Shown here: piece after piece, positions 50,417 through 58,758 of the stretch
Layout: each line of letters begins with the position of its first letter
Position numbering within the stretch: the first letter of the stretch is position 1
Assembly (NCBI GenBank): GCA_963819735.1
Contig: CAWFXC010000005.1
Coordinates: forward strand, 62,001-126,000
Direction: 5' to 3'
DNA: 64,000 nucleotides
DNA from: CAWFXC01 sp963819735
GTDB taxonomy: Bacteria; Actinomycetota; Acidimicrobiia; IMCC26256; DASPTH01
The notes under the pieces: model-generated
The model's database searches: none
What the model was told of the DNA's origin: nothing
Seen by the model: the letters and a program-made list of their open reading frames with translations, nothing else
Position numbers and translations under genes: made by a program

Positions 50417-51486
50417 CTAGATGTCGAGCGGGGGATAGAAGGTGTCGACGCCGACCCGGCCGACTTCGGTGAGCAGGTCGGTGCCGTAGGGACTGCCCAT
50501 CGACGCGTCGACCAGGCTGTACGCCTCGCGGGGATAGCTCCAGTTCTCGGGATCGAGCGCGTGGGCGCGCTGGAGGTGGGGGACCGCGTCGAGCTCGTGA
50601 CCGGCGCGGTGCAGGTGCTGGCCGAGCTCGAATTCGGCCGCCGCCTCGGCGGCGGCGGGCGGGCGCGGTCGGGTGCGGGCGACGACGTCGTCGGGCGCGA
50701 GCGCGAAGCGGCTGTCGTTTCCGTTCGCCACCCAATCGTGCAGCGCCTCGACGTAGCGGCCGGTGTCGGTGTCGGCGCTGGAGCGCGTCATGCCTTCGAT
50801 CACCCGGCGCTGTTCCGGAGAGAGTTGCTCGAGCAAGCGGGCCTGTTGCCGCGCCCGATCGTCGGCGTCGGGGCCGCGGGCGCGAACGCGACCTCGGGTG
50901 GGCGCACGATCGTTCCGTGTTCGTCGATCCACACCGCGAAGGGCACGTTGGTGATGCCGAGCTGCTCGACCAGCGACAGGGCAGGATCGACCAGGGAGGG
51001 GTGCGTCGCCGCGGCGGCGTCGTGGAAGGGCCGGGCGGCCTCGACGTCGGTATCGAGCGCGACGGTCACCACGGTGAGCCCGGCCGGTTCGAGCTCAGCG
51101 TGGAGGGCCTGCCACACGGGCAGGTCGAAGCGGCACCCTCACCATGACGCCCACGCGAGGAGGAACACCTTGCGGCCCCGCAAGCTCCCGATGCGGAAGG
51201 GAGCGCCGGCGAAGTCGGGGAGCTCGATGTCGGGGAGCACGGCGGAGTCGAGCACGTGTCGGCCGGCTCGCGGGCCCAACGCCCAGAGGCCGTGCTGCTC
51301 GTCGCTCACCACCGGCATGCCCATCCGCGCCGCGAGTGTCCTGATGTCGACCGTGCCGTCGGCGGTGGCGTCGATGCCGGGGAGCGGCACGCACTCGTCG
51401 CCCCGGCACGCGCCCTCGGGCTTGATCTCCCAGCCGGTCAGCTCACGGAACTCGGCCCGAGAGACGTCGACGTGATCGATCAGCAT
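50417..51486 (-). CDS. Thioredoxin/TlpA-like protein, candidate selenoprotein (in-frame TGA at the active site; one frameshift)
   Basis: From ATG 51486 the first part reads EFRELTGWEIKPEGACRGDE and ends with LRGRKVFLLAWASW. The next codon, number 116 (51141-51139), is TGA. The frame stays open and thioredoxin-like after it: GCRFDLPVWQALHAELEPAG, VTVALDTDVEAARPFHDAA and ITNVPFAVWIDEHGTIVRPP. The TGA therefore stands where WCxxC-like families have the reactive Cys, giving W-U-G-C. A SECIS-like hairpin follows. Near 50870-50873 (C4 run on the coding strand) one base seems missing; one more C restores DADDRARQQARLLEQLSPEQ and a TPR-like C-terminus ending at 50417. No selA/B/C/D gene lies in the window. 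A Cys-to-stop mutation or a sequence error is the alternative. Confidence 0.72.
51103..51141 (-). promoter_or_regulatory. SECIS-like element directly after the in-frame TGA
   Basis: Counting from the base after TGA, CCTGCC (15-20) pairs perfectly with GGCAGG (26-31) around the loop CGTGT. The loop has GT at its second and third positions, as bacterial SECIS loops do. GAGGG, made of the last two bases of TGA plus the next three, can pair with CCCTC (32-36) as a lower stem. The upper hairpin occupies 51108-51124. Confidence 0.5.
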
Positions 51487-51572
51487 CAGCGCGCACGCTA
51501 CCAAGAGGAGAGGACGGGCGAGAGAGGCGCGCGGGACCGTCGCCGCGCCGGGGCCATGAGTACGATCGCCCG

Positions 51573-52082
51573 GTGGATCATCGGGACCCCGCCTCGATCT
51601 CGGCGCAGGATCTCGACGACACCCGTGATCGGGTCGAGCTCCGTGATCGCTTCTACGGGTTGCTCCAGGAGCTGCGCGTCGTCCTGCCCGGGGTGCAGGT
51701 GCTCTCCGCGTTCCTGCTCACGGTTCCGTTCGCGCAACGATTCGCGCAGCTCGATTCGTTCGGAAAAGGGCTGTTCGGCGTCGCCCTCTTCGCCGCGGTC
51801 CTGTCGGTGATCAGCTTCCTGACGCCCATCGCGCTGCACCGCTTCGGCAACCGGCAGGCGCGGGGCCGTCGCCTGCAGGTGAGCATCGTGATGATCCGGT
51901 GCGGAATGGTGCTGCTCGGTGTCTCGCTGATCTCCGCGCTGACCGTCGTGTCGCGGTTCCTTTTCGCGTCGGCCGTCGCGGTGGTCGGGGTGAGCGTGGT
52001 GGCGATTGCGATCGTCGGGCTCTGGATCGTGTTGCCCACGATGCTGAACGCGGATCCGCCGGAGCCCGACGTCGACGGCTGA
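51573..52082 (+). CDS. DUF6328-like membrane protein
   Basis: A protein of 169 aa from GTG 51573. The N-terminus RDRFYGLLQELRVVLPGVQV leads into four membrane segments: LSAFLLTVPFAQRF, GVALFAAVLSVISFLTPIAL, VMIRCGMVLLGVSLISALTV and VAVVGVSVVAIAIVGLWIVL. This matches the small actinobacterial family I know as DUF6328, whose function is unknown. It is divergent from the thioredoxin-like gene with an 86-base gap. Confidence 0.75.
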   Translation: MDHRDPASISAQDLDDTRDRVELRDRFYGLLQELRVVLPGVQVLSAFLLTVPFAQRFAQLDSFGKGLFGVALFAAVLSVISFLTPIALHRFGNRQARGRRLQVSIVMIRCGMVLLGVSLISALTVVSRFLFASAVAVVGVSVVAIAIVGLWIVLPTMLNADPPEPDVDG

Positions 52083-52096
52083 CGCGGCTCAGGCAG

Positions 52097-53114
52097 TCAG
52101 GACGCGACGCGCTCCACGCCCAGCGGTCGCAGCAGCGACGACGAGCCGGTCGACCATGCGTCCATCAGCCGCTGTGCGAACCGCCGCTCGACTTCCATCA
52201 ACGCACGCGCACCGAAGAGCGCGTTGCCGGCGAGCGCAGGGTCCTGCTCCATCATCCCCGCGACCAACTCGTCGAGCGCGATGCGTTCGTGCACCGCATC
52301 AGCAGTGACGTGGACGTCGTAGAACTCGCGCACCGCTCGCGGTGCACCGAGGCGCTCGAGCACGCGCGAGTACCGGCCCATCGGACCGATGGAAGTCATC
52401 TCGAACAGTGCGAGGTGACCGGCGCATTCCGCGCGCCGGCCCCGGTGCAGCCCGAAGAACGACACGAGGTTGTCGGTGGCCAGCGTCGAGCCCGGCAGCA
52501 GATCGAGGTAGGCGCCGTAGGCAGGATCGAGACCGAGCCCACGCATGGTGGTCGCGAAGAGCTCCGCGTGCATCGCCGCCCCGATCCCGTTGCCGTATTC
52601 GTCGTACTGGATCTGCACGACGGCCGCCTTCGCCCGGCCCCGCAGCCGGGGGATGAGCCACGTGTGCGGATCGGCCTCCTTCCGCTGGTAGGCGGAGCGG
52701 TGTACCAGGAATTCCCGCATCTGGTCGCGGGTGCCGCGCTCGAGCAGATACCCGGAGAGCGACGGGCCGTCGGCGGTGGCGAGCGCTTCGAGCGCGGGCG
52801 CCAGACGCGGCGCCCGGCAACACGGGCGGCGGGCCGATCGCGTCCACGAGCTCGGCCAGGAAGCGCCGCTCGAGCCCGCGGCGCAGCGACAACAGCGCCG
52901 GCTCCCACTCCCAGTCGTCGTCGACGTCCGCGAACGACGAGTACGACAGCTGGTAGCAGCACCAGAGCGCGAGCTGCGCGTCGTCGTCACCGAGCACATC
53001 GACATCGCCGACGGTGGGGACGCCGACCGGCCGGGACGAGCGCCGGAGGGCGTCGATCACCGCCTCGCTGACGGGGCCCCGGGCGCCGGGCAAGGGAAGT
53101 GGTTGTTCTCGCAC
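52097..53114 (-). pseudogene. Iron-containing redox (HO-like diiron) family protein, frameshifted
   Basis: From GTG 53114 the N-terminal part reads DAQLALWCCYQLSYSSFADV and WEWEPALLSLRRGLERRFLA. Within 52805-52822 one extra base breaks the frame. It continues as RLAPALEALATADGPSLSGY and on to QIQYDEYGNGIGAAMHAELF, ALFEMTSIGPMGRYSRVLER and REFYDVHVTADAVHE, ending at TGA 52097. The E/H-rich helices match haem-oxygenase-like diiron proteins, which oxidise or cleave small molecules with iron and O2. The restored length is about 338 residues. The frameshift may be a sequence error. The start has only a poor ribosome-binding site. Confidence 0.75.
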
Positions 53115-53154
53115 GGCGGGCGGGTTACCCAGGCACGCCGTTTTCCATACACCA

Positions 53155-53180
53155 CCAGGTTCGATCGCCAGGTTCGATCG
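53155..53180. repeat. 13-base tandem direct repeat
   Basis: CCAGGTTCGATCG occurs twice with no spacer in the 149-base divergent gap before the PPOX gene. It may be a regulator site or a slippage duplication. The rest of the gap shows no gene. Confidence 0.6.
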
Positions 53181-53263
53181 CCACGACCCGCCGGCGGCGA
53201 GTCGTCATCATCGCAGGGTGCGATGATGACCCCGCCCAGACCGCAGCGAGGGGGACGGCCACG

Positions 53264-53784
53264 GTGACCGACTCAGGGAAGTACGGCGCGCTCGCCATGA
53301 GTGCCGAGGAGCTCGACGAATTCCTGGCCGCCACCGACGTGATCGTGCTGGCCAGCCTGCGGCACGACGGGTCGCCCTTCGTCGTGCCCGTCGGATTCGA
53401 CTGGGACGGCGAGTCGTTCTACGTGACGATGGGGCACGATCAAGCCGGCGTGCACCGACTCCGGCGTGATCCGCGCGTCTCGCTGAGCGCCGGTAGCCAT
53501 CCGGCGTTCCCCACGAAGTTCGTGATCGTGGAAGGCACGGCCGAGGAGCTGGCCGATCCCGACAACGCGGTGAGCCGGCGCATCGTGTTCCACGCGTCCG
53601 CCCGGTGTTCGAAGCCATGAAGGTCGACCCCGAGCGCTACTTCGAGAGCTGGGTCTCGGTCGGGCGGGTGGTCTTCCGCATCCGGGTGAACAACCTGGTC
53701 ACCTTCGACGGCAGCAAGAATCCCAAGGGCGCGAAGTACTCGTCAGCGACGCGTCTCCCCACCGATGCGGAGGAATCCCGTTGA
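53264..53784 (+). pseudogene. PPOX-class (pyridoxamine-phosphate-oxidase-like) flavoprotein, frameshifted
   Basis: From GTG 53264, with GAGGGGGA upstream, it reads MSAEELDEFLAATDVIVLAS and SPFVVPVGFDWDGESFYVTM, then RLRRDPRVSLSAG, the split-barrel pattern of FMN- or F420-binding PPOX proteins. At 53598-53605 one base seems missing. The other frame continues FEAMKVDPERYFESWVSVGR and VVFRIRVNNLVTFDGSKNP to TGA 53782-53784, which overlaps the next start. The restored length is about 173 residues, usual for the family. A sequence error is plausible. Confidence 0.75.
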
Positions 53785-54107
53785 TCTACGAGCTGCGCAT
53801 CTACACGGTGCACCCGGGACGCATGGACGCGTTGCAGCAACGCTTCCGGGATCACTCGTGCCGGTTGTTCGAACGGCACGGGATGACGAACGTCGGCTAC
53901 TGGACGAACGTCATCGGGGGGCGCTCCGACGAGCTCTGGTACATGCTCGGCTACGAGGATCTCGCCGCGCGCGAGCGGGCGTGGACCGCGTTCCGGACGG
54001 ATCCCGAGTGGGTCGCGGCACGGGCGGCGTCGGAGGAGGACGGTCCGATCGTCCACCACATCGAGAACCGCATGCTGAGCCCCACCGACTTCTCGCCGTT
54101 GGGCTGA
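53781..54107 (+). CDS. NIPSNAP-family protein
   Basis: A protein of 108 aa from TTG 53781, which overlaps the TGA of the PPOX gene. It has the NIPSNAP ferredoxin-like pattern MIYELRIYTVHPGRMDALQQ, RFRDHSCRLFERHGMTNVGY, and ELWYMLGYEDLAARERAWTA with a final FRTDPEWVAA. These small dimeric proteins are of uncertain function and often accompany oxidative catabolism genes. The coupling suggests joint expression with the flavoprotein. Confidence 0.83.
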   Translation: MIYELRIYTVHPGRMDALQQRFRDHSCRLFERHGMTNVGYWTNVIGGRSDELWYMLGYEDLAARERAWTAFRTDPEWVAARAASEEDGPIVHHIENRMLSPTDFSPLG

Positions 54108-54145
54108 GTCCGGCGCGTCGCCGACGGTTCGGGCGCGGCGAAGGG

Positions 54146-54823
54146 TCAGGTGAACGGCGTGCCGTCGAACCGGTCGAGGGTGGTGAACTCCTCGACCGCG
54201 GCCCGTGTGAGCTTGGTGACGACCTTGGCCGGGTGGCCGAGGGCGAGCAGACCGGCGAGCGCGTGATCGTCGGGAATGCCGAGCAGCTCCTTCACCGCCG
54301 GCTCCTGCCGTGCGAGCGCGGTGGTCATCACCCCGCCGAGGCCGACGTCGCGCGCGGCGAGCAGGATGTTGTGCCCGAACGGGTAGATCGACGCGCCGCC
54401 GATGATGCTCTGGCGATCGAGGCCGTTGTCCATCACCGCCAGGCCCGCGAGCTCGACGACGAGCAGGAGCAGCACCGGCACGGTGTCGAGGTGGTCGGAG
54501 AAGGCCATGGGCGCCGGGGTGGCGCGCGCCTGGTCGAGATCGATGGCGGGCCCCGTCCAGTTGCCGTTGTCGATCGGCGCGAATGCGACCAGACCCTGGT
54601 GCACGTGGGCCATGTACTCGCGCCAGCTGAGGACGTAGAGCTCCCGGATGCGGCGGCGGATCTCCGGATCCTGGAGCACGACGACCCGCCACGCCTGACG
54701 GTTGCCGCCACTCGGGGCGAAGCGCGCGGTGTCGAGGATGCCGTAGAGAACGTCGTCGGGCACCGCCTCGTCGGTGAACGCACGCGTCGCCGGCGTCGAT
54801 CGCATCGCTTCCCGCAGCTCCAT
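54146..54823 (-). CDS. Nitroreductase-family flavoprotein
   Basis: A protein of 225 aa from ATG 54823. Motifs are EAMRSTPATRAFTDEAVPDD near 5-24, TARFAPSGGNRQAWRVVVLQ near 32-51 (FMN site), GASIYPFGHNILLAARDVGL near 142-161 and LLGIPDDHALAGLLALGHPA near 178-197. It should transfer electrons from NAD(P)H through FMN. It converges on the NIPSNAP gene and is divergent from the next PPOX gene. Confidence 0.86.
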   Translation of the reverse strand: MELREAMRSTPATRAFTDEAVPDDVLYGILDTARFAPSGGNRQAWRVVVLQDPEIRRRIRELYVLSWREYMAHVHQGLVAFAPIDNGNWTGPAIDLDQARATPAPMAFSDHLDTVPVLLLLVVELAGLAVMDNGLDRQSIIGGASIYPFGHNILLAARDVGLGGVMTTALARQEPAVKELLGIPDDHALAGLLALGHPAKVVTKLTRAAVEEFTTLDRFDGTPFT

Positions 54824-54934
54824 CGGGCGACGATATGCGATTGGCGGGCCGCCATCACCGGAGCCGTTGCGGTCGTACGCGCGAAAGCTGGGATAGCTTC
54901 CCGGGAACGCGAACCCGACGTCCCGAGGAGTCCT

Positions 54935-55441
54935 GTGGCCACCAACCAGCGCGCCGAGATCGTCATGACCGACGAGGAGGTCACCGGGTTCCTCGAACGC
55001 AGCCGTACCGCGACCATCGCCACCATCGGACCGTCGGGCATGCCGCACCTGGTGGCGATGTGGTACGGCCTGGTCGACGGCAAGATCTGCATCGAGACCA
55101 AGACCAAGTCGCAGAAGGTCGCGAATCTCCGACGCGACAATCGGATCGTCTGCATGATCGAAGCGGGCGACAGCTACGAGGAGCTGCGCGGGGTGTCGAT
55201 CGAGGGGACGGCCACCATCATCGACGACGTCACCAGCGACGACTACTGGGATCCGGCGATCAGTGTCTACGAGCGCTACATGGGGCCGTACGACGACGAA
55301 CAGCGTCCGCTCGTCGAGTTCATGATGAACAAGCGGGTGATCGTCCGCATCGACCCGGAGCGGGTCCGGTCCTGGGACCACCGCAAGCTGGGCATGCCCG
55401 CGGTCGGCGTCAACGGCTCCACCGCGGGCCTCACGCCCTGA
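54935..55441 (+). CDS. PPOX-class flavoprotein
   Basis: A protein of 168 aa from GTG 54935 with GAGGAG upstream. The split-barrel pattern is EVTGFLERSRTATIATIGPS, GMPHLVAMWYGLVDGKICIE, KSQKVANLRRDNRIVCMIEA and YEELRGVSIEGTATIIDD. This fits the F420/FMN-binding PPOX group of actinobacteria. The cofactor cannot be decided from sequence. It stands alone between a divergent nitroreductase and the decarboxylase-like gene. Confidence 0.82.
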   Translation: MATNQRAEIVMTDEEVTGFLERSRTATIATIGPSGMPHLVAMWYGLVDGKICIETKTKSQKVANLRRDNRIVCMIEAGDSYEELRGVSIEGTATIIDDVTSDDYWDPAISVYERYMGPYDDEQRPLVEFMMNKRVIVRIDPERVRSWDHRKLGMPAVGVNGSTAGLTP

Positions 55442-55554
55442 ACGATTCCGTGAGCGCTACGTGTCGGTGACGGTGTGCGTGCGGTCGCTTGCGGCGCGAT
55501 TGTCGCGGGTGGGAACGTGGTTCGATCCGTCGCCGAGCGCAAAGAGGCACCGAC

Positions 55555-56337
55555 GTGAGCACGAACCCTTCCAACGGCCCGTCCATCCCGCCGGGTGAGA
55601 TCGCGAACTGGCCCCTCCTGAAGATCGTCTACCGCACCGACGCCGAGAAGATCGCCGATCTGCTGCCCCCGGGGATCGAGCCGGGGCGGAATCCGCACGT
55701 GCACGTCAACATCTACAACGTGCCGGTGAAGGGCGAGCCCGAGTACGGCGTGTCGACCAAGGTCGAAGCGGTCTACGACGGCATGGACGGCTACTACGGC
55801 ATCGGTCTCGGGATCGACCAGGAGTCGGCGATCTTCATCAGCCAGGAGCTCAACGGGCAGCCGAAGTTCCCGTGTTCGATCGTCTACTTCCGTCGCGACG
55901 ACGCGGTCGAAGCGCGGTGCACGCACCAGGGCTACACCTTCCTCGAGTTCCACGGCCACGTGACCGGCACCGTCGACGATCCGTCGGGTGAGTACGCGGA
56001 GAACGAATGGTGGATCAAGTCGTCGCGCGCGGTGGGCGGGGTCGAGAAGAGCTACGACTTCCCGCCCCACGTCGTGCGCGTCGCGAGCGCCAGTGACACC
56101 GAGCACCAGGAGATCGTCGACGGCACCCTCGTGTTGCGCGACAGCCCGTGGGATCCGTACACCGAACTGCTGCCGCTGCGCGAGCAACTGTCCGCGCACC
56201 TCGTCACCCCGATCCACAAGAGTCGCGAGATCACGCTCGCCGGCGCCCTCGACCCGCTCGCGTTCTGGCCCTACGCCGACACCATCGGTGGTTCACGGTG
56301 GCCCGGCGATCGCGGCGGGCCGCGTTTCGCGCACTGA
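55555..56337 (+). CDS. Acetoacetate-decarboxylase-family protein
   Basis: A protein of 260 aa from GTG 55555 with GAGG eight bases upstream. It shows LKIVYRTDAEKIADLLPPGI near 22-41 and HVHVNIYNVPV near 49-59. The segment with the expected Schiff-base lysine is ISQELNGQPKFPCSIVYFRR near 94-113, with K in PKFP. The ADC fold catalyses decarboxylation of beta-keto acids or related Schiff-base chemistry. Non-decarboxylating members are common, so the substrate is open. The gene stands alone between short gaps. Confidence 0.78.
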   Translation: MSTNPSNGPSIPPGEIANWPLLKIVYRTDAEKIADLLPPGIEPGRNPHVHVNIYNVPVKGEPEYGVSTKVEAVYDGMDGYYGIGLGIDQESAIFISQELNGQPKFPCSIVYFRRDDAVEARCTHQGYTFLEFHGHVTGTVDDPSGEYAENEWWIKSSRAVGGVEKSYDFPPHVVRVASASDTEHQEIVDGTLVLRDSPWDPYTELLPLREQLSAHLVTPIHKSREITLAGALDPLAFWPYADTIGGSRWPGDRGGPRFAH

Positions 56338-56414
56338 CGGCGGCGCCGACGCCCGGGCGGCGCTGGGTAGCGTGACCGGCTACCGAAACGCGCGCGCAGG
56401 GACGGATCATCCGC

Positions 56415-57383
56415 ATGGAGAACGAACGTACGACGGCCCGACAACGGGTGTCCGCGGTCCGCGACCAGGTCGACAAGCTTCGGGGCTGGGCCCAGCGAAC
56501 GTTGGTCTGGAAGGTCTGGGAGCGGATGCTGGAGACGGAGTTCGTGGACCGCAGCGTGGCGCTCGCGGGCAAGGCATTCGTCTCCTTCTTTCCGCTGGTG
56601 ATCGTGGTCGCGGCGTTCATGCCGTCGAGCATCCGCACGTCGATCTTCACCACCCTCACCCACCGGCTCGGGATCCACGGCCAGGCGTTGACCAACGCCA
56701 AGCAGGCGTTCGCGTCGGCCAACGACATCCGGCGGGCGAAGGGAGTGCTCGGCCTGGTGCTCACGTTCTTCTTCGCCAGCTCGTTCACGACCGCGCTCCA
56801 GCGGGTCTACCTCCGGGCATGGCGCCGGGCGCCGGGGGCGAAGGTCGGCACCTACACCCGCGGGCCGCTCTGGCTCGCCGCGGTTCTGGTCTACATGGCC
56901 GCGCTCGGCGGGATCCGCTCGCTGCTCGGCAACGGCATCGGGCTCGGCGTGTTCCTGGTGCTGTCGGTGGGCTCGACCGCGGCACTGTGGTGGTTCACCG
57001 CCTGGTTCATGCTCGAGCGCCAGGTGCGGGCGCGGGTTCTCGTGCCGACCGGGCTGGTCACCGGCGTGGCGATGAGCTTGTACACGCTCTCGGCGACCGT
57101 CTGGATGCCCGACGTCGTCTCCCACAACCAGCGCCAGTTCGGGTTCTTCGGCGTGGCCCTCGCCCTGGTCACGTGGTTCTCGGGTGCGGCGATCTGCGTC
57201 TTGATCGGGGCTTGCGCGGGCCCGGTGTTCGCCGAGGACACCGGGTTGGTCGGTGACCTGGTGCGGGGCGATGACCCGTCGCTCCTGGTCGAGGGCGCGC
57301 CTCCGTCGTTGCCCGCTCCCACCCGCGTGCTCGGTCTCCGCGATGCGTTCCAATCACCGGAGGAAGACCTGTCGTCGCAGTAG
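56415..57383 (+). CDS. YihY/BrkB-family membrane protein
   Basis: A protein of 322 aa from ATG 56415. An N-terminal cytosolic helix precedes about six membrane segments, including FVSFFPLVIVVAAFMPSS, GVLGLVLTFFFASSFTTALQ and FFGVALALVTWFSGAAICVL. SVALAGKAFVSFFPL matches the first family motif. The function of this family (once called RNase BN) is not established. It is followed 159 bases later by the AI-2E family gene on the same strand. Confidence 0.82.
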   Translation: MENERTTARQRVSAVRDQVDKLRGWAQRTLVWKVWERMLETEFVDRSVALAGKAFVSFFPLVIVVAAFMPSSIRTSIFTTLTHRLGIHGQALTNAKQAFASANDIRRAKGVLGLVLTFFFASSFTTALQRVYLRAWRRAPGAKVGTYTRGPLWLAAVLVYMAALGGIRSLLGNGIGLGVFLVLSVGSTAALWWFTAWFMLERQVRARVLVPTGLVTGVAMSLYTLSATVWMPDVVSHNQRQFGFFGVALALVTWFSGAAICVLIGACAGPVFAEDTGLVGDLVRGDDPSLLVEGAPPSLPAPTRVLGLRDAFQSPEEDLSSQ

Positions 57384-57542
57384 TGCCGAGGCGGCCGATA
57401 CGCGCGGGTGGGTGACGGGATCCCGGTGGTCGCACCGATTCCGCCATTGCGGTGTTAGCGTCGAACGACTCGGACGCTGCGAAACGAGCGCAGGCCGAGA
57501 CCGGGTAGCAGTCCGGGCCGCGGGGTTGCAGCGGGGATTCGT

Positions 57543-58721
57543 TTGGCGACGAGGGCCGAGAGGAAGCGGGACGCGACGGGCCGCGATGTCGACGGATTCG
57601 AGCATGTTGGGCCCCCGACGGTGACCGAGGATCCGGGCCCGCGACGAATTCCGGAGTGGCTCGACACCGGCGCCGCGTTCGCGTGGCGGTTCCTGCTCGT
57701 GGTCGCCGCGCTCTACGTGGTGGTGGTCGCGCTCGACCGTCTCCTGGTTGTGGTCGTGCCGGTGGTCGTCGCCGCGATGCTGACCACGGTTCTCTATCCG
57801 CCGGTGCAATGGCTTCGTCGGCACGGTTGGCCGCGCGCGCTGGCCACGTGGGCGGTCTTCCTCCTCGCGTTCTTCGTGATCGGGCTGCTGCTGGCGTGGC
57901 TGATTCCCGCCGTCGGCAATCAGGTCAACTCGCTGCAGAACTCCGCCAACGACGGCGTCGACCAAGTGAAGCACTGGCTCACCACCGGGCCGCTCGACAT
58001 CCCCAAGAGCCGGGTCAACCACGACTTCAACCAATTGGGCGACGACATCAGCAACAACGCCGGCGGGTTGGCGGTGCAGGGCGTGACCATCGCGCTCGAG
58101 ATCGTCGTGGGCCTGCTGCTGAGCCTCGTCACCACCTTCTTCTTCGTGAAGGACGGTGACCGGCTCACGCAGTCGGTGTTGCGGCTCGTCGGTGACCGGC
58201 GCGCCCCCGAGTTCCAGGAGCTCGCCCGGCGCGCGTGGGCCACGCTCGGCGGCTACGTGCGCGGCACCACCGCGAACGGTCTGATCAACGGGACGCTCAT
58301 GGGTGCGGGCCTGCTCATCCTCGGCGTGCCCCTTGCGCTCCCGATCGCGGTCCTCACGTTCTTCGGTGCGTACTTCCCGATCGTGGGCGCGGTGGCGACG
58401 GGCACGCTCGCGGCGTTGGTCGCGCTCGCGGCCGACGGCCCGGTCACCGCGCTCGTCGTGGTCGGGCTCACGGTGCTGATCCACAACATGGAGGGTTACC
58501 TCGTCGGACCGCTCGTCCTGGGCCGCGCGGTGCACCTCCACCCGCTCGCGGTGCTGCTCGCACTGGCCGCCGGGGGAGTGATCGCGGGCATCGTCGGCGC
58601 GTTCCTCGCGGTTCCGGTCACCGCGGTCGCGGTCACGACCATCCAGTACTACCGCAAGGTGGGCGACGCGGCGCCCGATGCGCCCGATGCGCCCGATGAT
58701 CCGGGCGAGGTAGCTTCCTGA
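57543..58721 (+). CDS. AI-2E transporter (PerM/TqsA) family protein
   Basis: A protein of 392 aa from TTG 57543. A charged N-terminus of about 45 residues precedes hydrophobic pairs: FLLVVAALYVVVVALDRLLV, VVVAAMLTTVLYPPVQWL, and AVFLLAFFVIGLLLAWLIPA. TTFFFVKDGDRL near 197-208 and LTFFGAYFPIVGAVATGTLA near 272-291 are family marks. Members export small molecules or ions; the name AI-2 does not fix the substrate. The C-terminus carries a 9-base repeat coding APD. Confidence 0.86.
   Translation: MATRAERKRDATGRDVDGFEHVGPPTVTEDPGPRRIPEWLDTGAAFAWRFLLVVAALYVVVVALDRLLVVVVPVVVAAMLTTVLYPPVQWLRRHGWPRALATWAVFLLAFFVIGLLLAWLIPAVGNQVNSLQNSANDGVDQVKHWLTTGPLDIPKSRVNHDFNQLGDDISNNAGGLAVQGVTIALEIVVGLLLSLVTTFFFVKDGDRLTQSVLRLVGDRRAPEFQELARRAWATLGGYVRGTTANGLINGTLMGAGLLILGVPLALPIAVLTFFGAYFPIVGAVATGTLAALVALAADGPVTALVVVGLTVLIHNMEGYLVGPLVLGRAVHLHPLAVLLALAAGGVIAGIVGAFLAVPVTAVAVTTIQYYRKVGDAAPDAPDAPDDPGEVAS
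58671..58697 (+). repeat. Three 9-base tandem repeats in the AI-2E gene
   Basis: GCGCCCGAT is repeated three times without spacers and codes APDAPDAPD in the cytosolic C-terminal tail. The copy number may vary between relatives. Confidence 0.75.
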
Positions 58722-58758
58722 CGCGCGTCACGCGGGCGCGTGCCGGACGGAGGACACC

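Noticed and set aside
53155..53180. GGTTCGATC resembling a tRNA T-arm
   Set aside because: No acceptor stem, anticodon arm or CCA-like end is found around it, and the sequence is a simple tandem duplication.
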